Below, one piece after another: positions 50,511 to 62,800 of a stretch of DNA of 64,000 nt. Below the pieces are notes generated by a model. It searched no databases. It was not told the origin of the DNA and saw only the letters and a program-made list of their open reading frames with translations. The DNA is from Trichomonas vaginalis G3 (taxonomy: Eukaryota > Parabasalia > Trichomonadida > Trichomonadidae): the NCBI RefSeq assembly GCF_026262505.1, contig NC_067208.1:18857962-18921961 (forward strand), in the 5' to 3' direction. Position 1 is the stretch's first letter, and every line of letters begins with the position of its first letter. A program made the translations under genes and the position numbers.

Positions 50511-50824
50511 ACCGACCAGGCGGTTTTGACATTAGCACTTTTAAAATAAAAACTTGTTCTTTTTATTGTAAAACTATATTTATAAAATAGCATTACGATA
50601 TTAATTTAGAATTAAGCATTAAAATATTTTTAATAGTTGAATTTCGATTATTCAATCTAAATTCAATAAAAACGAATAGAAACTTTAGTAAATGTAAGGA
50701 AAACTTATTTGAATTGATTCATGTCAAATAAACTTTAATTATTTTGTATTCAATAACAATTTTAATTATTAAGAAAAGTTGGTATAAAAAAAATTCATAT
50801 TTATTATCAAAACAAAAAAAATTA
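50511..50824. other. Spacer between RPS5 and dynein
   Basis: About 310 AT-rich bases upstream of RPS5 and downstream of the dynein gene. No gene seen. Confidence 0.4.
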
Positions 50825-53800
50825 TCAATTTTGTACAGTGATAAATGTAGCAACTGATCTTTCAATCCAATGATCAGGAGATACATCAGGTGTTGGGATA
50901 AACAATGACATAATGTAGTTTGGAAGTCCCATTGCACCACTGCCTCTATTTTGCATTCGGTACATTGTGCATTCAAATGTCTTTGTCATGTCATATAAGT
51001 TCTTATCTTGAGTTGGGTACAAATGAACAATTGGCATCGAAGCGATTAATTCTTTCTGTTCGCATTCGACTAATTTTGAATTTTGTAAATCCCACTTGGC
51101 TCCTTCCAAGAATAAACCTTGGATATAGATTCCTTCTTCTGGTGGTTTTGCGAAGTCTTGTTCATGCATTGAATTGGTAACAGTGGTTGCCCATGACAAT
51201 TTGTCAAATGGAACGACATGCTTTCTTGCGTAAACTTGCAAAACTGCTGTCAAAAACTCTTCCGGATGGAAGAAAGCACCAATCTTGAATACATTTGGTC
51301 TTCCTGTCCTAATCCAGTTGTCAATGAATGAAACTCTAAAATTGAGATCTTCCATGTAGGAAGACAATGTCAGGATACTTGGGAACGAGTGAACAAGCCA
51401 TGCTTCTGGTATTTTGTTCGAAAGGACTCTCTTGTTTAGGATTTCAAGTTCGTTATCAATGACAATCAAACCTTTCAAGCCTTTCTGAAGCTGAATGAGA
51501 GAAGATATGATGTATTCCAAAAGTTTGTTGTAAAGGAGTATCTCGTGGTGTAGAACAGTGTTGATTGTGTCACTTAGATCAAATTTTTGCGTGAACTTGT
51601 GGATATTGAAGCATTGAGGAACTTGAGAAATGAGTTTTTCGACGAGAGAAAGAGCAAATTGTTCTTCGCTGATTGATCCAGAAGCAGCAACTAATGTGGG
51701 TTGGATTTCTATAAGAGAGTTAAATATTCCAAGTGCAGTATTCCTTGCCGTGATTGTCGAAGCATTTGCAGACAAGCCAACATCACTTCCTTCAGTAACC
51801 ACTGGCCATTTCTGGAGAATATCTTCTACCTGCTTTACATCGTCTGAAAAAACTGGTGATTTGTATCTTTCTCCAAAAGTAAAGTCTGGTTTTTCTATTT
51901 CAGGGCTGAAATATCTTCTTAGTAGTGTCAAAAGAAGTCTTCTATCCCATTTGTCTGTAACTCTTCCTCCGTAGTTCAGTTCACCAATAACATATCCTAG
52001 CGAATCATATGGAACATATCCTGAGTTCTCAGACAAAAACATCCTGAGATGCTTCCTAGAGATAGTTAAGTCACTTGGATTGAACTCGTAAGGGATGTTC
52101 CATCCGATAGATCCAAACAGTAATCTCTCCAGAACAACTGCATGGAAGAAAGACAAATGGAATGTGAGTTTTCTTTCCATTTCTGTGTATTCCTGTTTAT
52201 ACTCGTCTGCAGATATTCCGCTGTAAACTCTTATCATGTTTTCTCTGATTCCCTTTGGAATTTCATAAATTAGTTTGGATCCTTGGTAAAGAATTCCTAT
52301 TGGGAAGTTTGGATCTGACATTGTGACTAAGCATAGCCTGAACCTTTGTGATACTTTCTCTGGATCTAGATTGTCGATAATTGTCTCCAATTTCGGCATC
52401 CAAGACAAGCTTAAGTGACAGTTCTGCAGCAAAATCCAGTAGCCTTTGTCAGCGCCTTCTTCAATGAGTGCTTCAGCTCCAGCACCTCTTCCTCTTCCCA
52501 GTGAATAGCTCTTAAGGAACTTTTCTAGATCCATAGACTGTGCGACGTTGATGATTTCGTCTTGAGGATCGATACCTGGAGTGATGATGAAAATTAATGG
52601 GGAAAGCGGTGATGATTCTTTGAAAACTTTGGAGAGGTTTAGTGGTGGAGGCTGTATGAACTCGTTTCCAAGGCTTCCACTGACGAAGATTCTCAGTCCT
52701 TCTCTAACTCTGTGTAGGTGGAAAAATCTCAAAACGACAAGCTGTTGGAAGAGACTTAAATTTGATTTGTATGGGAAGTTGTCATTCTCTGGTGTGCTTG
52801 ACTTGTAAAAAGTCTTCCACTCCTCCTCTTTTTGGTTGAAATTATCAACTAAAGCAGCAAATATTTCGTTCAGAGAAGGCAAAACTACGAAAAGATTCCA
52901 TATTTCGTCAGGAAGCCATTTAGTTGGATTTGGAATCTTTTGTGATTGTGTCATTGGCTGCAACATGAAGGCAAGTTCTTGTTGCCTAAGTTTGTTTTCG
53001 CTCATTAGAATTCTCACGGCCATCAATGTGCTGAACAGAAGTTTGTGTCTTGAGAAAAGAGAGAAGCTAACGCTTTGGAAGAAACTCCTTGCGATTGCAA
53101 GATTCAATGTTGAAACAAGTTCATTCACATCTTGCGGATGTTCCGAATTAATGACGGCATTCTTAAATATGTTGACGAACCACTTCAAGGAAAATTGATA
53201 CATGGGATCGATGACCTGGAAGTCTGATGCGCAGAAATACAAAAGGGCGGCTCTAGCAGAAACAGGCATCATTTTAGTTCTAAAGTCTAATATTTGTTCT
53301 TCTGTTTTCTTTGATGCGATCATCTGTTGCTCAATCATTTGAGATGTCTTCTGAGCCTTCTGAAGCGTCTCAATTGCAGTGTCATCCTCGAGAATATCTG
53401 CTCCAGCATTTGAAACAATCTGCAATATTTCGTTTTCAACCTGCTTCAATTTTATCATGTTTGCAGCATTTGCCTCCATCAGTTGAATTCTCTTCTCGTC
53501 CAAGTCCTTTCTCTCGACTTCAAGAAGGTTGTTCATAAGGAGATCAGAGAGACCGTCCTGAGTTGTGGTGAAGTTAACTAATGTTACTTGGGAGCAAACT
53601 TCAGGTGAATAATGTGGATTTGGATATTTGGTGCTAAGATACAGTCTGAAATCGTCTGAATAAGAGACATATTCGCCACCAAGTGCAATTTTCTTTTGGC
53701 CATCATTGTTTATGATTTCACGAGATAGGATTGGTTCAATCAATGGATCCAATTTCAGTCCGATATTTTCAATTAAAACACTCAATCCAAAAGATACACA

Positions 53801-56800
53801 GCCTTTCAATCTCTGGAGAAAGTCAGGTTGGTCAAATCGAAGAACATTCAATTTTTCGCCTAAGACATTTCTCAGCCACTTTGTACCACTTAATTGTGGA
53901 TCGATGAGAAGCGGAAATGCGTTCTTAGAGTTGTTTATAATGATTGCATTTTCGATTGAGTGTGAATCGTTTGGTAGTCCTTTTACGACCCAATCTCTGA
54001 TGATTTGTTCGATTCCGAGACTTTTCTCAATTGAAAACCTTTCGTTGTGTTTAATATTCTCTTTTACCAAGAACGTCTTCCACTCTTCGATCAGTTGGTA
54101 TCTAAATGAAGGAGAGAATGCAGCCAAGTGCGTCATTGATGCGGCTGACAGCAGTGTATCTCCTAATAAGAAACCAGCTGTCTCTTTCAAATTGGCAGCA
54201 GAAGCTTCCCATCTCGTTGTCTCACCACTCAAGCCGCTCATAATCTTCTGAGCTCTGTCGAGACGAAGCTGTTTATGAGCGACATCGTCTGCTAGTGCCT
54301 TTTCCTCAGCCATAGCTTTGTCAAATGTCTTTTGTAGCTCTGCCAGTTGGTCTTCAACACTCTTTAAATAAGCTTTGCTCTCAGCTAGTTTCTTTTGGCT
54401 CTCAGCAAGTTTTTGCGCTGCTTCGTCTGCTTCTTGCTTAACTGGAATAATTGTCTGGTAGACGCCCCAGTAGTCGTAGGAAGCACATACCCACAGGTAT
54501 AGGTTTGATACAGCTTTATATCCTTTCATGATATCCTCTAATTTGCTTTCACGAGCTGAGTTTTCGGCTGGAACATATTTCTTGAGTTTGTCTATGACTG
54601 TCTTTGGCAGACTTGGAACATCGAAATTCTTGATATTTGACACAAATTTCGAATCATTAATTAGAGTTAATGTTTCTGGCCAATAGTCATCAACTTTAGT
54701 TCCTGGAGTGGGTCCATCAACTCTTCTTGGAGATCTCTGGAAAATTATGCATATGGCCTCAAATGTCTCTCTTAGAGCTGGGGAAATCTTCTTCAATGTC
54801 TTAATGTTGACGAGCGAGTTTTTATCCATTGAATCGACTGCATCTTGAGCCTTCTGAAGTATTGGCTGTGCTTCTGCCAATTTCTGCTGTGCGATCGCGT
54901 TCTTTTCCTGAGCTTTCTGTTCTTCTGCTGCAGCATCATCTGATTGCTTTTGTACCTCTACTTTAGTTCCTTCGACTTCCTTCTGTTTCACCTGCAGAGT
55001 TTTAAGCATTTCCTCAACTTCCTTCTTTTGCTTCTCCAAGACAGGAATTGCGGCATCCAGTTCATTCTTAAGTACATTGATCTGCTCTCTTGTTGTCGTA
55101 ATTTTTTCGACACCACCAACGTATTTCCTGATGTTTTCTTGAACGGCCTCTTGCTGCTCGCTCAGTCTCTCAACAAAATTGTTCAGGAGCTCGAAATATC
55201 TTGAAGGGGTGCAAGCAGTGAATCTTTTTGCTTCTCTGAGGTATCGGTCAGCAGCCCTTTCCACTGACTTATGAATCTCAACGCAAACATTCACAACGCT
55301 CTTTATATTTGAAACATTCGCTTTTGAGAATGCGGCATTTGCAACAGACTCCAAAGCATTTCTTGACCATGGCATGTACCAATCAATTGTTGTCTCAGTT
55401 CGAAGAGCAGGAAAAGCCAGCATTGATTCCTTGAAAGTCGATCCATAAGGAGAGAAAACTAAGATTATGTGCAAGTGCTGTTTGCATCTGTCGATAAACA
55501 ACTTCCAAGGATCTCCATCTGTGATCATTTCGTTGTTTATGATATCTGCCTTGATTTGTTCCATTTCTTCGCGGGCAAATAAATTTGGCACTTCTCCATG
55601 AATCAGCATATTAGAAATGTCCTCTAGTTGATACGCTCCAATTATTTGAGCATCAGAGATAATAAATCCTGTTGGAGTGTCATTTACTCCCATGTTCTTC
55701 ATCAGATTCTTCAGATCTTCTCTCCATTCCGTGAATGAATAAGTTCTTGTTATCTGTATTTCAAATGATTCCATACTAGACATGTGCAAAGAAAGCCGTG
55801 CTAGAGATTTTCTCCCACTTGATTTGACACCAACAAGGATCGCATGTCCTCTAGGAAGTGTCAATATTCTGTTTAAATTGGAGATGTGGTCAACTGCTTC
55901 GTCAAAAATTACGATATCTAGTTGTTTCGATGCATCTCTGTTGTGATCTTCCAGCATCTCTCTGCAAGTCTGTAGGACATCACTTGGTTTGGATTTAATC
56001 TCTTTGTACCTTCCTGCTCTGTCTGCAAACTCATTGAACATCAAGATTCCCTTAGGGCAGGCAGTGTCAAAGTCAATTCCCATCTTTGATTTAAGCGTTG
56101 ATTTGATCAGATTAAAGAACCATTTTCTGTCTTCGTCGACGTTAAATCTGTCATTGTATTCTCTCATCATTTCATGGCTAAATAGTCGTGCCCATGAATT
56201 CGTATCTGGTATATCTGTTGGTTTGACTAAAAGCATGCCTTTGATGACTCTAACAATGTTTCTCAAAGAAAAAATATAATGTAACTTTGATGGAATAGGA
56301 AGTAAGTTCTCAACGCATTGTTTGTGGATCTCCATTGCAGCATCAACTGTTTTGCTGAATATTTCCTGGACTTCATCCTGGAAGCCAACAAACTTTAGCT
56401 TGAGAAGTGATTTAAGGACTTTCTCCATTGACTGAAGTCTCATCTTCGGGCAGTGGATTAAGTTGAAATGTCTCATCAGTCTCTCAGGAATTGAGAACAA
56501 ACCAGATCCAGCAGGGCCCATTCCGGCAATTAACGTTGTATCAACAACTCTCTGAAATTCAACATTGGCTGTGTTGTACCAGCCCCCGTAGTCGCAGAAC
56601 TGTCTGATCAATTCCAATGGCGGTTGAGCTCCATATACTTCAGGTTTAACGGAGCCGATGTTATCTAAGAAAATAAGAAGCTGTTGATCAACCAATGGTC
56701 CATAAACACCATGGTGCTTGTGCATGAAAGATCTCAATACGTGAAGAATGTTTTTGGCCGTTGAGCAATTTGCAATTGGTAAATTCTTGCAGTCAAATTT

Positions 56801-59800
56801 CTTTGAGAGAACATTAGCATAAAGATTCTGCACAGTCAGAGATTTTGATGACTCAGGGCCATGGAACAAGACATTGTGCTGATGCTCTACTAAAAGCCTT
56901 GTTACAAAAATCATTGCAGATGATTCTGGAGTTGGAATGAAAATTGATTCGACGGGATTCTTCTTTGAGTTCTCAAGTTTATCCCTAGGAATAAACTCGA
57001 TTCCCAGCTCTCCATCGACGAATGGTGACCATTCGTTCGACTTTATATCTACAAAGAAATCATAACAAGATGCTCCATCAGGGAATTGATTGCTTGATTT
57101 ATCGAGCATATCTCTCATAAGATTATCAAATAATGAGCGGCTGTCTTCTGCTAAAATCGAACCAAATGACCAAATGATTGCAAACAAGAGTATTTTTTCG
57201 AAAATTGGTTTCACATTTTCTTGGTCAAAGTAACCAAATGTGTTTTCTCTCTTCTTTGTGTATCTTGAGAAATATAGAGTATGATCTAGAGGATCTACTT
57301 GTCTTGGGTCTTCTCCGTCAGCTGAAATTATTTCTTGTGGTTCTCTCATAATATCGAAGAAACAGTCTATGATATTCAGCATGTTCTTAACGAAGAAAGA
57401 AGTGTTAGAACCGATTGCAACTTTTGCATCGCATTGAACAAATGTCAATACTCTTGGAACGTATTTTTCCATTTGAAGTCTAACAAATTTTGCTATCTCT
57501 TGGAATTTGCAAGATGTGACCCATGAATCAGCAATTGCCGTCCATGGAAGAGTTACTGGGTCGAAATATATCATACCACATCTTGAGACAGTGGCTGGAG
57601 ATGCTTGAGATAAATCATCTACCTCAAACATCATCTTGCAGTGTGCACCCAATGAAATACGTTCGTTGTTTGACAAGCAAAGTACTTTGTTATCATCAAG
57701 CAATGAGTTCATTGTCTCGATCCATAACGAATCAACTGGTCCATCAACAATTATCCATTTCCATTCTATTGGCTCTGACATTGAACAATCTCTAATAAAC
57801 GATGAGAGAACGCCATCTGTCCATCCGCTTGTGACAGGGTCGAATAGACCGTATAATTCTGGAATGGAAATTGCTTTAGGATTAAGAATGAATGTAGCCG
57901 CTGCTTTTCCAATTCCTTCCTTGCTAAGTTTTCCTAGAGTCTTTTGAAGTGCTTTCCATGCAGTAGATTTTCCGCCCATTGCGCCGCCAACAAACATAAT
58001 GCCATGCCTAACAAGTGTAGTCTCGTAGATTTCATTGCATTTCTTCACGTAGAGATCAAGTGGTTGCGTCTGTTGTTCAATGTATGATTCGATCATGTAA
58101 TCTCTCATTTTAATATCGAGGGATTTCTCTGAAACAACTTCTGGAAATACGTCGTGCATAATTCCTTCAAAGAGAGGAATATCCGTATTTACTAACCTTG
58201 GCCTGGTGCAATCTCTGATTGACTCGAAGAGCAGTTTTGCTTCTTGCGCTTGTAAGTTGTTTCTTTTCGCCTTTCCTGCTGTGGAAAGAATAGCCTTCAT
58301 TGCACGCAAGCCCCAGTCATAGTGGTATGCATTTGAAAGCTGTTTCCTGCAGAGATCGAAGAGTGCAACTAATTTAACAGATAATTGTGATGCAGTGTTG
58401 TATCCACCAGAGAAAAGCATGATTTCTGAAATGAACACAAAATCAGGGACCATCATAGCGCAAGGTCTGAATAAAGCTTTCAAGTTATCAGGTAACTCAG
58501 TTCTTCCTGCGTAACCTGGGTTCATTGTGATGCAAATGGCAGCGTTCATATTGAGTTTGAGTTTTCTTGCATCGAGTTGGAATGTTTCAGCATGAGCTGC
58601 AATTGCTTCTTGAATGCATCTCACTTGTTGAGCAATGACAGAAAGAACTTCTATGTTGATTCTATTGAATTCATCAAAACAACTCCATGTTCCACTGCTT
58701 GACAAACCGGCAAAAAATTGTGACATTTGTTCAGGAGTGACTTCTTCTGAACAGTTGTAGACTACGCATGGTCTTCCTAGTGCTTTTGCGCAGTCTCTCA
58801 CTGTCTCCGTCTTTCCTGTGCCTGCAGGACCGCTTGGAGCTCCACTCATATTCTGCTTGAACGCTGCAAGAAGTGTTTGGTAGCATCTATCTGTCAATGG
58901 AGTGATAACCAATCTTGCGGAGTTGCCTGCGTACTCGTAAGCGTATTCATAATCGTTATTGATAGATCGCACCATAACAGTATCATTCTCCCAATAGTAT
59001 CTCAACTGCTGCGCCCACTTAAAATCTTCTGTGTCATCGATATTTTCATCGATTAGCTTTTGAATAATGTCTCTGTTATGAACTTCGAAAATGAGCATGC
59101 AAGAGATGCATTGTCTTGTTGCTGGATTCAATGGCTTTCTTATCATGTCTGTCAACCCGTTTAAGTTCTCAAGGAACCTTTTCATCAGGCTGCTCAGGTT
59201 CTTTGACTTGATGTTTGCATTCTCAATGGCCTCAGTCACTTGGGTTGTCCACAATATCTGGTTAACTGTAAGGATAACTTGTGCTGGGAAATCTACGAGC
59301 CATTCTTCACTCCTCTTCTTATCTGCGGCTGGAATTGCCTCTCTAATATTGTACTTAAGTGTGTTTTGCATCTCTTTCTCAAATGCATTCAGCCAGTCTT
59401 CGATTTCTGGAGTGTCGCCGTTGATTTCATTTATCAGCTTCACTTTCTCCAGTCCATCGTCGTTCATGTGTGAGATCATCATGCTGTTGCTAACAGTGAT
59501 TGTCTGGACATACTCGAAGAGTTTATTCATTGACTTCTGAATTTGATCGAAGTCTTTCGTGTGAGAGAGTATCGAAATAAGTTCATCGTTGGAAAGGAAG
59601 AAGAATCTTGGGAATCCAAGTCTCTTTGCCTCTAAATAGGCATTTAAGCCTTGTGTGATTGAATCCAATAATCTGTTTGCGTCCGAAAGGTCTTCGAACA
59701 AATGATCTCTCGACATCACATTGTTAAAACTTGGATGTGTCTTAGTCTGTGTCAGAATGAGTGTCCACATTTTGTCAACACGCTGCCAGTCTCTGGCTTC

Positions 59801-62800
59801 CTGGTGCAGCTTCTGCTGGATGCTAGTTCCAGTAAAAATTGGCTGCAGGTAGAGCCAGCCTCTTTGGCATTCCATCCATGCATCGAGCGATTCGTGGCAT
59901 CTTCTCAGAAACTGAAGTCTTTCTGTTGCTCTTTTCTTGACAGCATGTATGAATGGCGATGTCAAAAGCGTCTGTGTAGTAACAAGCTGGTCGTCTATCA
60001 GCGAAATGATTTGGTCTGCTTCAGCTAAGATGAAAGAACCTGAATCTCTGAATGGCTGCACGTTGAAGTTCTTCTCCTGAAGCTCCAGATCCATCGCGTC
60101 GAGCATTGACTCTATGTTGTACTCTTGTGCAGCGATTCCAGCAATCTCAGATATTTCCTTCTGCCATCTCTCCAAATCCAAATCAAGGAATTGTTGCAAA
60201 CTCATCTCCATCGATGGTTGAACTTTGAATCCGACAACCTTTGATATCTGCTCCCAGTGCTTTGTTTTGATTCCTGGGTGTCTCAATTTGGATATCAGAG
60301 GGATCCTCTTCTTAAACTGGTCTATTTGATCTCCGAGAGGTATCAAAATTTTCTTTACAATTTCATCCCTGGCTGATAGATCCTTCTTCGATTTAGCTAT
60401 TTTCTTTTGGCTCAGTACTAAGAACTGGTTCATTCCCTCTGACTTGATCTGATTGAAAGGAGTGTCTCGCCAACTGTTGTTATTGTTATTCCAATCTCCA
60501 GCAAGTGTCCACATCAAGTAGATTGGAGCGAATTCTTCCATCAATTTCGAGAGTTTCTTTGATGGCTGCGGCTCGCTGTCGAAGAGAATTTCTTGTCTGT
60601 TGTATTTGTCTTGTCTCTGTCTAAGCTCTACCACTTTGTTCTGAATTTCAGCAATGGCATCCACTGCATCAATAGTCATTTCTAAGTCTGTGAACTTGGA
60701 CAGGAATGGAGGGATCTCCTTCGAAACTACTTCTGTGTCCTCATCAAGCTTAACTTCATTCTGCTTCAATTCTTCAAACATTCTCACTCTCTCAGACTTG
60801 TACTTTATCTCTGCTGCTTCAATTGCGTGGTCTAGCTCTCGCGGAAGGCCTCTAAGAATGTATATTTGTTTTGTGTCTTCGTCATCAATGGAGAAGTGAT
60901 GGGCTTCGAGGAATTCGAACCTCCTCATCATGAGTTCTACTTTGTTTTGTCTCTCCTTGGAGTTCTGTGCCACGTTGTCCATGTACTCCTTCAGCTTTCC
61001 GAGTTCCTCAGGGGTGTTTGTCGTTGCTGACACTTTCATAATTAAGTCTCTCAGATTATCTATCATCGAGTGAGTTTCTTTCTGAGCGAAGTACCTCATT
61101 CTCTCGAAAAGAGATAAGACAAGTTTTTCAATTATTTTAACTGTTAAATTCTTGAACTCCTTGCATTCGAGCTGGAACATGCCAATCTTGTAGGAGTCCT
61201 GCAACTTGATAGAGACAATCTCGAGGGAATCACGAAGGGAAGTAAGCATCTGCAAGTACTCGTCAATTGTCTTCTTCCCGTCTGGATCGAACTCTGATGG
61301 AAATGTCTCTGGATTTAGGCAGATGACCTGTTCGAGGGATCTGTGACTATCTACAAAATCTGATAGCCTCGAGAGAATTGTTTCGAACGTCGAAATCACC
61401 TCTTTCCGCTTTCTGATGATCTCCGTCAGGATATCCACGAAAGATACTGTGTCCAGTTTAACATCGATGATAGAGAACTTGATTTCTGGTATTGTAGCAG
61501 CAGAATCTTCGAATTTCTGAAGAATTGATGTAAATTTTGTCCGAAATTCTTCAATTGAAGGTGAAATTTGAAGCTGTTTTTCTTCATTCAAGTTGAGTGT
61601 TACCAAAAATTGAGCAGGAATCATATTATCTTTCATATCTTTGTATTTCTCGATAGAATTAGCAAAATCTTCGAGAGTTTTTGTGATGGAATCCAGCAAA
61701 TTATGATGCAGGATCCTCTGTGATAGAGAAATAACTCTTTGATAGAGTTCTTTCTGCACATTAGTATCAGTTGGGCTGTTTATGTTTGACAATGATTCAG
61801 TAATAACCATATCTATTGTTTTCTGCACAATGGACTTAAATGAGGCACTGCTTTCCTTAATCTGTGTAAGCTCTTTCTGGATATAGTCATCGAGTGGAAG
61901 GATGGTGTTGTATCCTGGGGCCATAAATCTTGTGAGTGCTGTATTTACGAAGGTTTTTGATATCTTTTGAAGAGCTTTTAGGAGGTATGAGTGTGAGTAA
62001 AGGAATGCTGACGAAAACGTCTTAAGTAATTGCTGAAAATCATATTCCGATCGATATGGATAACCGTAAGTTGTTCTTTCTGTTTTTTGTTCAAGTAATG
62101 CAAGAAATTCATTGCGGTCTGGTAAATTTTCGTTGTTAATTAAGTCATTTATGTAATAAAGTCGTTTGTTTTGTCGCTTAAATAATTCTTTGTTTTCGCT
62201 TAAGAGATTTTGATGAAGATTTTTGTAATTTTTGGGAATACTGCATGCGATTCTTGCATCGATGCTTTCGTTTTGTTTATCTGAAATCTCGGAAATGTTA
62301 GTAACGTCGAGAGCATCAATTCTTGCATTAAATCTAGTAAGCATTTCGAATTTATGGCATGATAAAGTGGCTACTTCAACTCTTTTGTTGAATTTTTCTT
62401 CATTTTCTATTGCAAACCTTATATTGAATCTTGCAACATTTTTGGTCTTCTTTGCGATGCCATACTCGATAGTGAAAAGTTCTTTCTCGTTATCATACCC
62501 AATACACTTGCATGGCTTCCAAACCATATCTCCGGCAGCATCCTGAAAGCGGGAAAACGCCGCGGGATTTTTAAGTAGTGTTTCGATAGGAAACTCCATG
62601 TAGCTGGCATCGTCAAAGACTTCAAGAGGAAGAATGGTATCTTGAGGAATTGGTATGCTTTCCTTAAGTGAAGGTAAAGGTCGAAATTGTCCTGCCCTTG
62701 GAGATTTAGGAACGCTGAAAGCAGGATTTGTGGCACCAAGTCGTTTATATGTTTTGTGAGTAGCTGATAACGGTATCTGATCGTCATTTAGTGATCTTGG

